NCBI GenBank assembly: GCA_900455085.1
Contig: UGTZ01000001.1
Coordinates: forward strand, 2,758,501 to 2,822,500
Source of the DNA: Providencia rettgeri
Lineage (GTDB): Bacteria > Pseudomonadota > Gammaproteobacteria > Enterobacterales > Enterobacteriaceae
Reading direction: 5' to 3'
DNA: 64,000 nucleotides
Shown: positions 63,604 through 64,000 of the stretch, piece after piece
Position numbering within the stretch: position 1 is the stretch's first letter
Layout: each line of letters begins with the position of its first letter
Made by a program: the position numbers and the translations under genes
Notes under the pieces: generated by a model
Databases searched by the model: none
What the model was told of the DNA's origin: nothing
Seen by the model: only the letters and a program-made list of their open reading frames with translations

Positions 63604-63627
63604 AAAAGCCCTAATTGCAGGGCTTTC
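63604..63627. terminator. Terminator between convergent LuxR-type gene and trhO
   Basis: AAAGCCCT-AATTGC-AGGGCTTT, with an A-run at its left and a T-rich right side (TCTTATTA); can act for both genes. Confidence 0.8.
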
Positions 63628-63649
63628 TTATTATAGATAACATTAATGA

Positions 63650-64000
63650 CTAGCTATCTTTATTTAATAACCCATCGGATAAACGGTGGCGTGATTTATT
63701 AAAGATTTTATTACTGACCTCACGTCCTGCACGTCGTGCGCGTTGCTCTTGCTCAGGAAGTTTCATTTCTTCTGTACAAGACGAACTGCAGCAACCTTCA
63801 TATTTTTCTGCACAGCTAGGGCATTGGATAAACAGTAAGTGGCAACCATCATTAGCGCAATTGGTGTGTGCATCGCAAGGTACGCCACATTGGTGGCATT
63901 GTGCTAATGTGTCCTCTGTAATGCGCTCACCCATGCGGTTGTCAAAAACAAAGTTTTTCCCTTTAAACCGTAAAGGTAGGCCCTGCTCCTTCGCCTTACG
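63650..64000 (-). CDS. trhO: tRNA uridine(34) hydroxylase TrhO, C-terminal part
   Basis: TrhO (YceA) hydroxylates uridine 34 of tRNAs, the oxygen-dependent path to cmo5U/mo5U. Only the C-terminal 116 codons lie in the window; the frame is open to its right edge. Visible are KNFVFDNRMGERITEDTLAQ, the zinc-type CHQCGVPCDAHTNCANDGCH, CPSCAEKYEGCC motifs and a basic tail (QEQRARRAGREVSNK). The rhodanese domain with the active Cys is outside. The cysteine pattern and position next to bssS-pyrC match enteric yceA. Confidence 0.9.
   Translation of the reverse strand, partial: RKAKEQGLPLRFKGKNFVFDNRMGERITEDTLAQCHQCGVPCDAHTNCANDGCHLLFIQCPSCAEKYEGCCSSSCTEEMKLPEQEQRARRAGREVSNKIFNKSRHRLSDGLLNKDS

Overview
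The window looks like chromosome of a member of the Morganellaceae, most probably Providencia. The reasons are the enterobacterial gene set (bet, put, flagellar, cbpAM, pyrC-bssS, trhO), a moderately AT-rich base composition, several small MrpJ-type fimbrial/motility regulators of the kind known from Proteus and Providencia, and intergenic repeats of a style familiar from that group. The genus call is inference from protein resemblance recalled from memory; no search was run.

Layout. 1-1907: 3'-truncated TonB-dependent receptor with Fur-like boxes upstream. 2276-8350: choline-to-glycine-betaine cluster betIBA, divergent from betT, with a BetI-like operator. 8384-13003: small secreted protein, a GH18 chitinase-like protein, and a KDG module (kdgR divergent from kdgK-eda, with a KdgR-like box). 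13232-15131: cbpAM and a GNAT acetyltransferase. 15214-15736: four tandem copies of a ~136-bp repeat ahead of fliA. 16750-23757: IS1-type relic, an MrpJ-type regulator, a decayed chaperone-usher fimbrial operon and a frameshifted IS91-type transposase. 24016-27753: fliC divergent from fliD-fliS-fliT, with two clear sigma-28 promoters; fliD and fliS both carry single-base frameshifts. 27806-33680: second-type peptide deformylase, short YadA-like adhesin, lipoproteins, DUF1097 protein, entericidin, esterase, cold-shock protein.

33964-40337 is the most accessory-looking part: two more MrpJ-type HTH genes, three broken genes (hiuH, a dedA-family gene, an alpha-carbonic anhydrase), an apparently intact IS1-family element, an orphan HicB-like protein, an AT-rich acyltransferase-3-like gene and the C-terminal scrap of a tyrosine integrase abutting tRNA-Lys(CUU). 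This looks like the eroded remains of a tRNA-targeted island.

40593-64000 is mostly core: cycA, putP/putA with multiple PutA operator motifs, fliZ (here separated from fliA by about 32 kb), a small lipoprotein, mgtC-mgtB, dsrB, cspC, ylaC, three near-identical tRNA-Asn genes, a LysR regulator with a DHA2/EmrA-like efflux operon whose outer-membrane component is only a relic, a Usp protein, pyrC, bssS, a LuxR-type regulator with a degenerate receiver, and the 3' end of trhO.

Two themes stand out. First, surface structures (flagella, fimbriae) and their cross-regulators (three MrpJ-type proteins, FliZ) are concentrated here, and much of this machinery is broken. Second, many lesions are single-base indels at short homopolymers, so a reader must decide between true decay and consensus errors; the dedA nonsense codon, the internal deletions in hiuH and the pilin, and the multiply damaged efflux relic are not explained by homopolymer error. 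I found no CRISPR array, rRNA or prophage body.
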